NCBI GenBank assembly: GCA_964017045.1
Contig: OZ024808.1
Coordinates: forward strand, 19,213,284 to 19,277,283
Source: Omphiscola glabra
Lineage: Eukaryota; Mollusca; Gastropoda; Lymnaeidae
DNA: 64,000 bases
Reading direction: 5' to 3'
Below the pieces are notes generated by a model. It was not told where the DNA came from and searched no databases. It was given only the letters and a program-made list of their open reading frames with translations. Of this stretch, positions 13,201 through 28,200 are shown piece after piece; the first letter of the stretch is position 1; each line of letters begins with the position of its first letter. The position numbers and the translations under genes were made by a program.

Positions 13201-16200
13201 TCTGTTGGGGGCTGAATCAGTGTCTCTCAGACACTGTCAGTGTCCCGAGTATTGTTTTAAAAACATGTGGAGGAATTCTATGCACACTGCACATATTTCA
13301 TTTGTAGTGAAAATTACAAACAACTTGCTAAAATAATTGCATTTAAAATGAAGAAAAAAATATTCCCAACATAAATTTAATAATATTTCAAAGGGAAGTT
13401 TTGCTAAAGATATTATCAATTTCTGGTGCCATATCTGTCACTGCTGGTCAGGTACCTTCATGGCGGCCAGGCAGGCGGGATTAATACCACATGGCAGGCC
13501 AGATCTGGCAAGTGTCTTGTAGTTTGAGGACCCCTGGATCAGAGGATATGCTCCAGTGGAAAATTTTTCAGGGAATAGATTTATTGGTACTTGGTTTATG
13601 AACTCTTGTCGGATGCATTTACTTAGCATAGGCAGACATGGATACATAGGCAGACATGGAAACATAGGCAGACATGGATACATAGGCACATATGGATACA
13701 TAGGCAGATGTGGATACATAGGCACACATGGATACATAGGCATACATTGATACATAGGCAGATATGGATACATAGGCACACATGGATACATAGGCAGACA
13801 TTGATACATAGGCAGATATGGATACATAGACACATATGGATACACAGGCAGACGTTGATACATAGGCAGATGTTGATACATAGGCAGACATGGATACATA
13901 GGCAGACATGGATACATATGCAGGCATTGATACATAGGCAGGCATTGATACATAGGCAGACATTGATACATTGGCAGACATGGATACATTGGCAGACATG
14001 GATGCATAGGCAGACATGGATGCATAGGCAGACATGGATGCATAGGCAGACATGGATACATAGTCATACATGGATACATAGGCAGACATGGATACATAGG
14101 CAGACATGGATACATAGGCAGACATGGATACATAGGCAGACATGGATACATAGGCAGACATGTATACATAGGCAGACATTGATACATAGGCAGACATTGA
14201 TACATAGGCAGACATGAACAAACACACTGGACATTACAAATTAGTATCAAATAGACAATGAAAAAAATCATTACACTGAAGGTTTAAAAAATGTTTTAGT
14301 TGTTACTATTAGTGATTCACTGTTTAAGACATTCACTGATTAAGACATTCACTGATTAAGACATTCACTGATTGAGACATTCACTGATTAAGACATTCAC
14401 TGATTAAGACATTCACTGATTGAGACATTCACTGATTAAGACATTCACTGATTAAGACATTCACTGATTAAGACATTCACTGATTAAGACATTCACTGAT
14501 TGAGACATTCACTGATTAAGACATTCACTGATTAAGACATTCACTGATTGAGACATTCACTGATTAAGACATTCACTGATTAAGACATTCACTGATTAAG
14601 ACATTCACTGATTAAGACATTCACTGATTAAGACATTCACTGATTAAGACATTCACTGATTAAGACATTCACTGATTAAGACATTCACTGATTAAGACAT
14701 TCACTGTTTAAGACATTCACTGATTAAGACATTCACTTTTTGCAACAAAATGACAGTAAGTCAAGCCTTTGAACAAAAAAGGAAATGAGTAAAACAAAAT
14801 ATGGGAAAATCTGAGAAAAAGAACACAACAAGACAACAAACATGTCGACTAGAAGCCTTCATCTGCAAACAAACAACAGTAAAAACAGAATAAAATAAAA
14901 AAATAACACCTAGCTGAAATAAGGCATACATTGATGCGAAAACACTTGTTCTTCAAAAGTCCACAATATGGATTTAATTAGATCTTGGGGAAAATTTTAA
15001 TTTAGTATTCAGTTTGGAGCTCTGTAGATAGATGTGAATTTAAATTTAGTTTGGAGCTCTGTAGATATAATTGAATTTAGTATTCAGTTTGGAGTTCTGT
15101 TGATAGTTGGGAATTTAGTATTGAGTCAGGAGCTCTTAAGATATTTATGTGAATGAGAAACCAATAATGAAGATATATATATATATATATAGATAGATAA
15201 TTATGATTTAAGTGTTAAGAATAGCTACTTTGCTGTGCTGAAGAGTCTATACCACACAGTTGTTTGGCTATAGCCTGAGAAGGACTCTCTAGACAGGTGT
15301 AAATATCAATTTACTGTGCAAATTTAAAACATTAGTCACCAGTTCAAGAAACATGGTTTCACCTTTTGCTTGAGACAATTAAATTAATTATAGAAAATAC
15401 CCAGCCACAATAAAACGTGATGTCTTCTCATATTAAACATTTTTGATTTCTTCACCACACTATTTAACCCTGTAGTGAAATTATTTTACCAAAGAACACG
15501 ATTAGACACATTTTTTAGTCTGTTTTATTATGTCACTTATGCAGCGTAACACTGCTTTTTGCATTGGGCTGTACCAGCAATACCAACATTTTCTGCATGG
15601 ATTGAATGCAGAACTATTACCTCAGTGTTAGAGAGCCTCTATTTCTTAATTAGGGTCACTCGTGCTTGAATGCAGACTATTACCTCAGTGTTAGAGAGCC
15701 TCTATTTCTTAATTAGGGTCACTCGTGCTTGCTTTCATCATCAAATACTGTCTTTTAGATGGCTGATAGCTAAGAATATCATGCGTCTGCACAGCTGTTA
15801 AATTGGTGTGCCAGGCACTTGCCAGTGAATCTTGAATTATATTTTATAAGTGTTGGTGGGTGCCGTCCCCTCATCTCTTCTTGTTACTCGCTATCACCTT
15901 TTTAAGACGTTGCAATTATTCTTTTACACTGTATTCAAGACATTGTGGCAAAAACTTTATCCGGCTGCTGTGAAGGATCCTGTTGATACGGGGCTTTGTG
16001 GGTCCTGATCATTTAACTTATTCTCACGCCCTGCACATACGTAGTACACACACTTTTTTTTAAGCTGGAGTTTTAAAAGCATCCAGCTGCATTGATCAGC
16101 TTTTGTGGTAGGAGATATTTTTCCTAAATACTCTACTGGATTTGTGATGGGGCATTTTATGTCATATGGCAAGATTTTTTTGCTCGTTGGTTTGTGCTGT

Positions 16201-19200
16201 GCATTTAATAATACTGCAACTTATTATGATATGGGATACGTTCACGGAGGAAAAAATATTTATTTTCAGAGAGAAAAGAGCATAAAGGGTTGGTGAACAT
16301 CATTTCCTCTTTCATATCATTTGTGGTTGTCACGTTTTGGCTGAGTGAACATGGATCGGATGGCGTAACCGTGAATTGAGAGGAAAGAAATTATTCAGAT
16401 TAAAAGTAGACATTTTATTTTTTTTAAAAATATTATTGGGTCTGTTTTAATTAACCCTACTTAACTTCCTGGAATCGAGTTTCGAAACAGCAAGCAAAGA
16501 TTTTGGAACCAACCCAACTTGGTAAAAGTAGGCAGCAACCACAGGCAAGCTACTCTGTTTTACAAAATTTGAACATAGCCCATAAGACAAAACCATGTTC
16601 TTATTGTACATGACAAGTTGACACAGCTGTTGAAATGAGCAATAATTTTTGCATGTAATTCTGCACCTCATCGGCAGTAGCTACTTTGTTAGTCTTTATC
16701 CATTCTCTGCACCTTGCCTTTCATAAGGAAGATTAAAGGAATTATTTAAAATTAAAAATAGTTATCAAAAGAAAATTTTATTCTTTGATGATTTTACACA
16801 CCTGCAATTTGTTTTACATGCCTGCTATTTGTTTTACACGCCTGCAATTTGTTTTACACGCCTGCTGACACATGTTTTGTTCATATTGATGAGAAAAGTG
16901 AATTCTCCAACGCAATCTCAATGTAGTTTGTCTGTGAAGTCAGGCAGGAAGTGGGAATCACTGCCCTGTGCAGAAGGACCTCTCTTCCAAGTAGGGCAAG
17001 CCAAGATTTGTCTAAAAGGGTTTTGTCCAGGCGTCTATCACAATTAGTAAGTAGGCATGCTCCTCAGATACTTCAATTTCTTTACTGAAGCTTTGCTCAT
17101 TGTTCACCCATTTCAGAAGTTTTTTGCAAGCTTGACCATTTGGCCGCATCCGTGGCGTCATGTTCCCCTCGTCTCTTGACACTTTGGACTGAGCTTAAAT
17201 ATCCTTCAAGTTCTGCCTCCTTAATTTGCAAAATCAAAGTGCCGTTGGGCCATGGTGAAATATTGGATGGCCAGACATGTTGAGCTTAATCGCATATCAC
17301 TTTGTTTTACAATGAAATCTGAAAGTCAGATGTTTTTTTTTCTCTTTCTGATGACTTGATGAACTATGTGAAAGCATGCTCTTTTTAAAATCGTCCTGGC
17401 CAGCACAATATTCATAACTTTTCATTATCTAACTTAACAAAAACACATTTTCTGACATTATCTCTCAGCCTCCGTTCTGATTTTCATAGTCTTAATTTAC
17501 AAGAAGTTTGTCAAGAACCCTTCATTTGGTTTTGCTGTACTGTGTGCCAACGATTTCCTTACTTTTGCTAGCTACAGTATACCTCTTGTGTTTCCCAACT
17601 TTTTCTGTACACTGCACCCACTACTAATTATTTCACTAGTTTGCACACCGAAACCACCCCCCCCCCCCCCAATGACTTTACTAAGTCTTGCAGCCACTGC
17701 AAAAATATCAATGCATTTTAAAATTTGAAAGTATATAGAATGTCTTCTGTTGTTTTTTTAAATTGCAAAGAGAACTGTAGAACTTGAACAATAAACTTGT
17801 CACTTGAAAAAGTTTATGAAGAAATGTTTGAAATACACAAACATTTTATATCATAACTATAACGCGAATGTCTCCTCTGCTCTTAAATCCTGTTTTTCTC
17901 AAACCCACACACCTTAAGGGTCACAGCACTTTTTGGGAAGCCCTGCTGGATAATCCCTTATTCTGGACAGAGTGAGTTAAGTGATTCTCAATTTCTATCA
18001 CTGCAGCGTATCACCCCTGATTGTTTGCAGCTTTCATGTGTTAGATACACTCGCAGTTTCTTTCTTTTCTTGATGCCCCGCCATATAATTTCTTGAAAAT
18101 CTTTTTTAGTGGGGGCTGGTCTTTCACGTTCAGTTTGCCTTAAACTCATGGGGAATTTGGGAATGACTGGATCAGCGTCGGCTCTCTTAGGAATAAAAAT
18201 GACATCGGAATGCACTAAGACATCGGAATGCACTAAGACATCGGAATGCACTAAGACAGCGGAATGCACTAAGACAGTGGAATGCACTAAGACAGCGGAA
18301 TGCACTATGACAGTGGAATGCACTAAGACAGCAGAATGTTACATTCTTCTATGTTTTTGCTGAATCCACCTTTAGACTTGATGATGGCTGTTGTTTAGTG
18401 GTTCCCATGTTAAGCACCAAAGATCTCAAAACTTATTTCATTAATTAATGTCTTTGAATTTTTTATTTCTTCAGTACCTATCCTGTTGAATTGACATACT
18501 GCAGCCACTTTGGTTTGGGGGCCATGTTTACTACAAGATTGCTACATTTACACTACAAATGCAAAAGGATTGTGTATTTTTTTTCAATAGGAATATCTTT
18601 AATGAGTCTTAGACTTTCCCTAGTGGCTTACAAGATAGAGAAGAGATGTAGCATCTGCCACTCAAAAACACACCAAAACTTGTTTGGTCTATTTGGAATT
18701 CAATGTCTGGTACTGTTGCTTACTTGTTTTGGTCTATTTGGAATTCAATGTCTGGTACTGTTGCTTACTTGTTTTGGTCTATTTGGAATTCAATGTCTGG
18801 TACTGTTGCTTACTTGTTTGGTCTATTTGGAATTCAATGTCTGGTACTGTTGCTTACTTGTTTTGGTCTATTTGGAATTCAATGTCTGGTACTGTTGCTT
18901 ACTTGTTTTGGTCTAATTGGAATTCGATGTCTGGTACTGTTGCTTCCTGGACTTGTGTCATGCTGCATCAATTTTATAAATGCTTTTATCCTTTGACCTA
19001 TTTGAAGGACCACATCATATATATATTTTTTTTTTTCTAATTAAAAATGGAAAGCATTGGCATTCAATGATGCATGTTCCATTAAGGGATCGCCATGAGG
19101 CAGGTAAGACATCATGGCCGACAAGGACATCTTCACCGACTCACCGTCTTCATTAGAAAAGTGGCCAACACTTAAACCACAGATTATTTTTGTCTGTCTT

Positions 19201-22200
19201 GAGTGAGATTTTGTGATGGATGTGTTTGGCTATTGCATCTGTCTGACAAAACACTTTTTGTAAACTTGTTTGCCTTGTTCTTCCCACTGCACAGGATTTC
19301 ACTGACGGAGAGAGACAGAAGAAGTCTGGAGGTGGGGGGTTTCTTCGCAACATGAAGGACAAAATCCATCGAGGTGCGTTTGTAAGGAACGGCCTCAACT
19401 AAATTGTGCAACTGTTCAGAACAGTCCATGTATTCTGACAGAGAATAATCTGTCCAGTTATGTGTGTCAAAAAATTGTGTTTAAATTATTGCAGCTTTGT
19501 TTTATTTAATCATTAAAAACAAAATGGCAAGGTTAGATTTTACAAAAAATACAGAGGAACAGGGCAAGGGTATCAATGTAAGTGATAGATATCAATGTAA
19601 GGGTATCAATGTAAGTGATAGATATCAATGTAAGGGTATCAATGTAAGTGATAGATATCAATGTAAGGGTATCAATGTAAGTGATAGATATCAATGTAAA
19701 GGTATCAATGTAAGGGTATCAATGTAAGGGTATCAATGTAAGTACAAGAAACACTGATAGTGCTGTATTGATTTTAAAACAATACAGAAATAGGTTTCAA
19801 TTGTTACATAAATAGTTGTGACCCGTTGGTCCTTTTGTTGGAGAAAGATTAATTGTTACATAAATAGTTGTGACCTGTTGGTCCTTTTTTTGGTGAAAGA
19901 TTAATTGTTACATAAATAGTTGTGACCCGTTGGTCCTTTTGTTGGTGAAAGATTAATTGTTACATAAATAGTTGTGACCTGTTGGTCCTTTTTTTGGTGA
20001 AAGATAGCAATGATAGTTTTATGCAGGAAGGAATAATTATTCAGTTGTCTTTAATTTTTGAAGTGGTGTGTGAAGGGTGTTGGTGGAGAGAGTATGCAAC
20101 TGGAGTGCTTAGGGTAGACAGGTTAGGGAGTTGGTGGAGGGAGTATGCATCTGGGGTCTCAGGGTAGACAGGTTGGGGTGTTGGTGGAGGGAGTATGCAT
20201 CTGGGGTCTCAGGGTAGACAGGTTGGGGAGTTGGTGGAGGGAGTATGCATCTGGTAAAGGGCTGACAGGCTGGGGAGTTGGTGGGTGGATCATGTAAGAT
20301 GTTTGGAGTGGTTAGGGGTGACAGATTGGGGAGTTGGGGGGAGGGGGTAGTCTGCATAGATCCCATACGAAAATATTGATGAAATGCTCTGATATAATTC
20401 TTTTATTTAAGCAATAGAAATATAACCTTATGTAACTCTTTGTATAATTGACAGGGATCAAGAGGAAAAATACAAAGTTTGATAAAGATTTAGGTAAGGA
20501 TCTTGTTTTCCTTGGTCTGCCAGCTAGCAAGTGTTTTTTAAGCTCATAGATATACAATTACATCATGAGAAGTCTCTTTGCATAGTTTTTCTCTGGCATA
20601 TTATTTGTGACATGTAAATAATCCAGTTGAGAAGTCTCAACCAGTGCTACAAGAATGCTTTTTAGTTGAATGTTACTCTCAAAGACAAATGATAGTTTAT
20701 ACTCACTAGCCAATGCACTCCTGATAATAAATAATTGTGGGATGCATTCTTTTGATATGCTAAGCCCTTCTGCAAAAAAATTTAGAGGACCTCTGAACTA
20801 GCTGACACCAAGTTAACAATACCAATAGGAATAATGTATTGTGTCAAATTAAAAAAAAAGAAAAAAGTGGAATCAGACTTTAAACTAATGTATAGCTGGT
20901 GCATAAACCAATAAATTAGCTGCTAAACATTTAAAGATATTTATTGTTATGGGTACAGTTGTTGAAGAAGCATACATTTTTGTACCTTATTCTGAACAGA
21001 AGCAGCAGAAGCTGATGGCTCACCCAAGCAGGTTCCCCAAGGTGCAGCCAGCAAAGACACGTCTTCATTACCACACCAGGGTAAGCTATTTGCCAGCCAG
21101 GGAAGCTATGCGTTGTGAGAGTTGTATCCCTTTTCAATTGTGACAGTGGTCAGAAAATGAGGTTATTTAATTTAAAAAAAAAAAAAGAAAAAAAGATTTG
21201 TATTAACTATACCCCAACAGCAGCATGGGAAATACGTCCTACAATTGAGCCACTGAATCTTAGAAGAGAAGCAGCAGTTATTGAGATGGTTGAAATGTAC
21301 AGAAGACAATACAAATAAATAAATGGTTACAACAATTGAAGAGCTGATTTTCAAAATGCTGTATATCCATTTTGGGGGTTTTGATATTATTCAACTTTTT
21401 ACAAAATATTAATAACGGGTTTAGAGAATTAAATCATTTTTAGACATGAATAAACTAGGAATATGATGTGTTTAGTATATAAAATTTACTATGTCCTGAA
21501 GGAACCTGGTTTGCTCTTAGAAAAGGGTAGGGTTTTTTTGTTTTTTTTAAAAATGGTGGATACCGCGTTTTGAAAATAAGCTCATTAAATGGAGACCGAA
21601 CCGTAGAATAAAACAAATCAATACTCGTGGCCTCTGAAATTGAAGACAAACATCACCTACCAAGAGAGAGAGAGAAGACTTGCAAATGATTCCTAAAGGC
21701 CAAACCAAAATTTACAAATGGCATATATCAAAACAGACCTAATCAAGAAGATAGAGAAAAGTACAGACTGCCTACACGCAATGATAGAGAAAAGTGCAGA
21801 CTGCCTACACACAATGATAAGAGAAAAGTACAGACTGCCTACACACAATGATAAGAGAAAAGTACAGACTGCCTACACACAATGATAAGAGAAAAGTACA
21901 GACTGCCTACACGCAATGATAAGAGAAAAGTGCAGACTGCCTACACGCAATGATAGAGAAAAGTGCAGACTGCCTACACACAATGATAAGAGAAAAGTAC
22001 AGACTGCCTACACACAATGATAAGAGAAAAGTACAGACTGCCTACACGCAATGATAAGAGAAAAGTACAGACTGCCTACACACAATGATAGCTGCAGAAA
22101 GAATCCACTGCATCCTACCCAGAGGATATAAACCAAATATACACATATGGGTCCACTTTCAAAGGAGCTCTACATGCAGGCTAGTGAACAAATAAAGACT

Positions 22201-25200
22201 ACCCAGACCAATCATGTGATTAACCTGCAACCCCTGGGGGGACAACCTGCAGTAATTATGAAGCAGAAGTGACTGTTATTGAAGCAGAGTTACACCACCT
22301 GTCTGGAATTCTGGAATCTTCACAGTTTATCCCATCAAGTCATGTTATTGTATGCTACAATTACAAATCAGTACTTCAGGCAGCTGAGCTCCAAGGTCTC
22401 ATAACAACTTCAGGCAGCTGAGCTCCAAGGTCTCATAACAACTTCAGGCAGCTGGGCATCAAGGTCTCATAACAACTTCAGGCAGCTGAGCTCCAAGGTC
22501 TCATAACAACTTCAGGCAGCTGGGCACCAAGGTCTCATAAAAGCTTCAGGCAGCTGGGCACCAAGGTCTCATAACAACTTCAGGCAACTGAGCTCCAAGG
22601 TCTCAACACAACTTCAGGCAGCTGGGCTCCAAGGTCTCATAACAACTTCAGGCAGCTGGGCACCAAGGTCTCATAACAACTTCAGGCAGCTGAGCACCAA
22701 TGTCTCACAACAACTTCAGGCAGCTGGGCACCAAGGTCTCACAACAACTTCAGGCAGCTGGGCACCAAGGTCTCATAACAACTTCAGGCAGCTGGGCTCC
22801 AATGTCTCATAACAACCTCAGGCAGCTGGGCACAAAGGTCTCATAACAACTTCAGGCAGCTGGGAACCAAGGTCTCATAACAACTTCAGGCAGCTGGGCA
22901 CCAAGGTCTCATAACAACTTCAGGCAGCTGGGCACCAAGGTATCATAACAACTTCAGGCAGCTGGGCACCAAGGTCTCATAACAACTTCAGGCAGCTGAG
23001 CTCCAAGGTCTCATAACAACTTCAGGCAGCTGGGCACCAAGGTCTCATAACAACTTCAGGCAGCTGAGCACCAAGGTCTCATAACAACTTCAGGCAGCTG
23101 AGCACCAAGGTCTCATAACGACTTCAGGCAGCTGAGCTCCAAGGTCTCATAACAACTTCAGGCAGATTGGCTCCAAGGTCTCATAACAACTTCAGGCAGC
23201 TGGGCACCAAGGTCTCATAACAACTTCAGGTAGCTGAGCACCAATGTCTCACAACAACTTCAGGCAGCTGGGAACCAAGGTCTCATAACAACTTCAGGCA
23301 GCTGGGCACCAAGGTCTCATAACAACTTCAGGCAGCTGGGCACCAAGGTATCATAACAACTTCAGGCAGCTTGGCACCAAGGTCTCATAACAACTTCAGG
23401 CAGCTGAGCTCCAAGGTCTCATAACAACTTCAGGCAGCTGGGCACCAAGGTCTCATAACAACTTCAGGCAGCTGGGCACCAAGGTCTCATAACAACTTCA
23501 GGCAGCTGAGCACCAAGGTCTCATAACAACACTGTTACTTCAAGACTTACGCCTAAACCATCTTCCAAACTACCAGATGACACCACAACACCCTATATAC
23601 CAACAAAGAACAGCTGCATTGTAAATTATTCACCGTGGCCGCTGGCCAAAGGGTACATGTCCAAATGGCAACTGGATCTGAATGATGTATGTTCTTTTAT
23701 TATTCTTGGACTCAAAACTAGAATATCTTGTGATGCAAGTTTTAGATAGCCCCCAAGCCTTTGAAAGCCTCAGTGAAAGTTCAAAGTAATTTAATGCTTC
23801 TCAGAGTAATTTTGTTGTCTGCTTCAAATTAGTTTCACAACAACCTTAAAACCAATACAAACCTCACTTCCCTTCCAGAAACTACTGATGACATTTTGGC
23901 AAAGTATCGCACACCTAAAAAGGTTCCGGCTAAACCTGGCAACAGCAACAACAGCAATAACAACAACACTTCATCCATCAACAACAACAGCGGTGTCAAT
24001 CGACCGGACTCTGTTGACGGTGCAGCGGCGGGCGGGCGGGGGAGCGTGGCATGTGGAAATGATGGCCAGGCTGTTCTTGAGGATGCAGGCCCGCAGTTTC
24101 TGGACCCCAACAACCTGGAAACGTGCCCGGCCTTCATGGATGCAAAAAAGAAGCTGCGGCTTGTGCTGAGCATGGGAGATGTCTATTTTGGGATTGGGCA
24201 GGTGAGTGCCGGTGGTAATGGAGGTTAATTCTTGGGCAGGTGCAGGTAGTGAATTATCAGGGCTGGAGTTAAAGGTTGATGGGTCATGGAAGAGTCATAC
24301 TCCAGTAGAGTTGGGAATAACCAGTATGGGTGGAAATAACCAGTAGAGTGTTGGATACAACCCTTCGATTTGGGACTAACATTTAGAGTTGAGCATAACA
24401 GGTCTCTACGGGGAACGCCATCTCCAGGTTTGAATTCAGAGTTTCCTTCTCTTGGACATTGGAAACATTGGATGTGTGTCGGCATAGTGCAGCGTAACCA
24501 TGTTTGTTCTTCAGATCTCATCACTGGGACCTTGGCTTGCATTGTGTTGGTTGTAAGACTGTGTACGTTCATCACCCTTTCCAAGCCTTTTCAATTAGTC
24601 TGTCCAACCATTTCTTTTTTAGGGGTTCCTCTTCAGCAGCCTCTACATTCCCTAAAGTATGATTTTTGTCTGGGGATTCTGGGCCATGGAAGATTTATTC
24701 AGTGGCAACGCTAGTATTGATTAATTTATTGATAAAACACAAACATTAGTTCTGCCTTATATATATGTGCTTGTTATGTCCAGGTTCAGTCCAGCAGTCC
24801 GAGGGACGGCTTCTCAATACGGGAAAACGAGCTCATCAACATCCTCAATGCCCAGCTGGCCGAGGCCATAAACCTGCAGAACAAGGACCTGGTTGCCCAG
24901 CTGTACGAGGTCATTAGGTGCATCAAAATGTTTGATGGTGATGGGTGAGTTTGGATGTGACCCTTTTTGTGTCTTTAATTTGCTGGATCTATTTTATTTA
25001 TTTATGGTAATGAGTTGATCAAAATATTTTTGCATGTGTTTCCTAGCTTGAAAATAATTTTTTCGGACACTTATTTTATTTAATCTTCAGGAAATATTGA
25101 ATGTCTCAGAGGATTTTGCAAAAAAAAAAAAAAAAAAAAAATAAATCCCCAAAGAACTAAACATGTCATTTCTAGTAAGTCTTTGTTGGTGATGGTTTTT

Positions 25201-28200
25201 GGCCATTTCATGTTCAGGAGCTTTCTAAGGTGTATTTGTGAAGGTCTGTACTATATGCGCGTTACTCGCTGTTCTCAAAGTTTCGGTTCCATAAAGTAGG
25301 ACTGTTTTGACGTTTGTGTTGAAAATTCTGGTTTTGGTTTGCAGTGTCAGCTTCTTTGACTGCCATATTTTCTTTGACTGCCATATTTTCTTTAATGGGA
25401 CAACTGCTGACCTAGCCTGCCCAATTCTACCCCTAACATCAGCTACTGGTCTTTAAACGTTACCATTGGCTTCTTTATATTTCTCCTTTGCTTTTGTTTT
25501 CTCTGTCCTGGTGCGGCTGTTGTTCACTACTCTCTGCCCTGGTGCGGCTGTTGTTCACTACTCTCTGCCCTGGTGTGGCTGTTGTTTACTACTCTCTGCC
25601 CTGGTGCGGCTGTTGTTCACTACTCTCTGCCCTGGTGCGGCTGTTGTTCACTACTCTCTGCCCTGGTGTGGCTGTTGTTTACTACTCTCTGCCCTGGTGC
25701 GGCTGTTGTTCACTACTCTCTGCCCTGGTGTGGCTGTTGTTTACTACTCTCTGCCCTGGTGGGGCTGTTTTTAACTGCAGTCTTCATTTCTTTCTCCTCG
25801 TTTATATTTCTCAACGTGTGGAGTGGGAGCCAATCTTTGTTTTTTTTGCTTTACGGGTCATAATGCCCCTTCGCACCTTGATACTTGCGGACGTCTTTAT
25901 GTCCTGCCAATGAAGTTCTGTCTGTGTGGCCTGGCAGACCCTGGAACCTATTTCTCAAGGTAACACTGAATTCCTGTCAGTTGTGTTTGTTTGCCAGAAG
26001 TGCTGTGTTGTGCTGTGTTTTAGTCATCTAGCCGCTGGCTCTTCCCAGTTTTCTTCCATGGTTAGATTGATCTTGCCCAAACCAGATGGTTGATCAGATG
26101 TAACATCATCTCCTCTTTTAGCTCGTACATCTTGTAGACACCTTTTGAATTTTTTTATAATGCATATGTGGTCACTCTGGTTTTCTGCGCTGTTTTGTGT
26201 GTGTGGTGGAGGGGGAGAGGGGGGGACACACTGTTAAATACTTGTTTGTGTTTTGTGATTGCATGTTTGGTTCGGAGAGTAATTGGGTAGCTTTTTCTAT
26301 ATGCTTTGTATTTTGTGACGTTTTTGGGTAAGACGATATGAGTTGCTAAATGGGGATGTTATTGTTTGGAATGATAGCAGTGATCCAGTGGTATTATATT
26401 TAAATATAAGAATGAGCCATAGGGACATAACGCCAAAGAGCCGAAAATATTTTGATACGTTCGCACTCTTAAAAACAAACATCTTTATTTTCTATTATTT
26501 TACAGAAATCGAATAAATTTACATGCGCAAAAAATATTATATTTCCGTTTTTATTTTAGCAAAAGTTTAAGTATTATTATTATCAATTACAAATACATAT
26601 AAAGAAACAACTAAGGAACTATCTTAAGCATTTTATATGCGTTTAAAAGTTATGAAAAAAAATTAAATAGAAAAAATATGATCAAAGAAATACACAGTAA
26701 TCACATATATCTGGAAAACCTAAACATTATTTGTTGTTAGTGCATTCTTTAGCGCTAGTGGTTTTCAATAAGGGGAAATAAAATTAAAATTAATTAGTAC
26801 TAAATAATCACGCAAATGACGTCATAGTGCGAATTGGATATTTAGCCAAAGCTAAAAGTTATCTGATTTAATAAAAGAGCGTGACAAAACTGATGATGTA
26901 CATTCCCCTTCTTATGAGTAAAATTAATAAATAGCATTGATTGCCTTTTAAATTGCTAAACTTAAATACTAATTTAGCTTTGTATTTTTAACATTTAATA
27001 AGTTTGTACTTTTTATTCATTCCAAAAATAAACTTTTATGAAATTTATAAAGTAGTAAAAACTCTACATTTAAAAATAATTTTAATAAGAATATGCCTTT
27101 TAATTAAATTGGTGTAGCAAAACTAAATAGCCAAATAGCATTTTTAATGCACTTATCACTGATCTAGATAAGAAATAATCATATTAAATGCAAAAAAAAA
27201 TCTTCTGCGTAAGTAAGGGGGCTACAATTGAGTGGATGATTTATTTATTTTTTTAAAACTCTGTGTAGCCCACTATACACTATACATTCATTTTGCCCAG
27301 TGCAGCACAAGATAAGCCTCAGAATAAATTTGATCAATAATTAACCTTCTACGATACATTTATATCGATGTTAGGAAATTGATTTCATGCATTTTTACTT
27401 GGATGACAATATCTTTCAATCCAATGACATTTCAGTTGTAAAAAAAAAAAGAAGCTATATTCTCATTTTACATATGAACATATGTTAACCAATTAAGAAA
27501 ATCAATGACTTTAACAAAACATAAAAATATTTTCATACTTATCCCCAGGGATATCAAAACCCAATCACTTTACACAAGTGAAAATTTAATTTTAAAAATA
27601 GAGATTTTATTAGATAGAGAGATAGAAAGACAGACAGACAGGCAGACAAATAAACAGATAGATGATAGATAGATAGAGATGTAGATAAAAGAGAGCTAGA
27701 CGGATGGATGGATGGATGGATGGAAGGGTGGGTGGGTGAGAGGATGAATGGATGGATGGATAGATAGGTAGGTAGAAAGGTAGGTAGGCAGGTAGTTTGG
27801 TAGGTAGGTATGTAGGTAGATAGATATGTAGGTAGGGAGATAGGTAGATAGATAGATGGGTTGGTAGAAGATAGTAGATATGTAGGTAGGTAGGTAGGTA
27901 GTTAGATAGGTATGTAGGCAGGCAGACAGGCATGTAGATGGTAAATAGGTAGATAGGTAGATGATAGATAGATAGATAGGTAGATAGATAGATAAACAGA
28001 CAGACAGACCAACATACAGGCAGTCAGACAGACAGAGAGACAGAAGGAGAGACAGAAAGAGAGAAAGTCAGAGAGACAGACAGATAGAGATGTAGACAGA
28101 GAGACAGACAGAGAGACAGACATAATGACAGAGAGATAGACAGAGAGACAGAGACTGACAGTGAGACAGACTGAGAGACATCTTGAGAGACAAACATAGA

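Noticed and set aside
13438..14271. Long open frames on both strands with Tyr/Pro/Met/Cys repeats
   Set aside because: They are readings of the 18-bp minisatellite and the adjoining MITE, inside a GAPVD1 intron.
16105..16296. 63-residue open frame, partly hydrophobic
   Set aside because: No homology recognised, lies deep in intron 14, and codon use looks like AT-rich noncoding DNA.
17589..17948. Another hAT MITE (TGTTTCCCAACTTTTT left, TTTTTGGGAAGCCCTGCTG right)
   Set aside because: The inverted ends are only loosely similar and I could not find a target duplication; too weak to call.
22373..23529. CRISPR-like regular repeat spacing
   Set aside because: The copies are contiguous with no unique spacers, and the genome is eukaryotic; it is a minisatellite.
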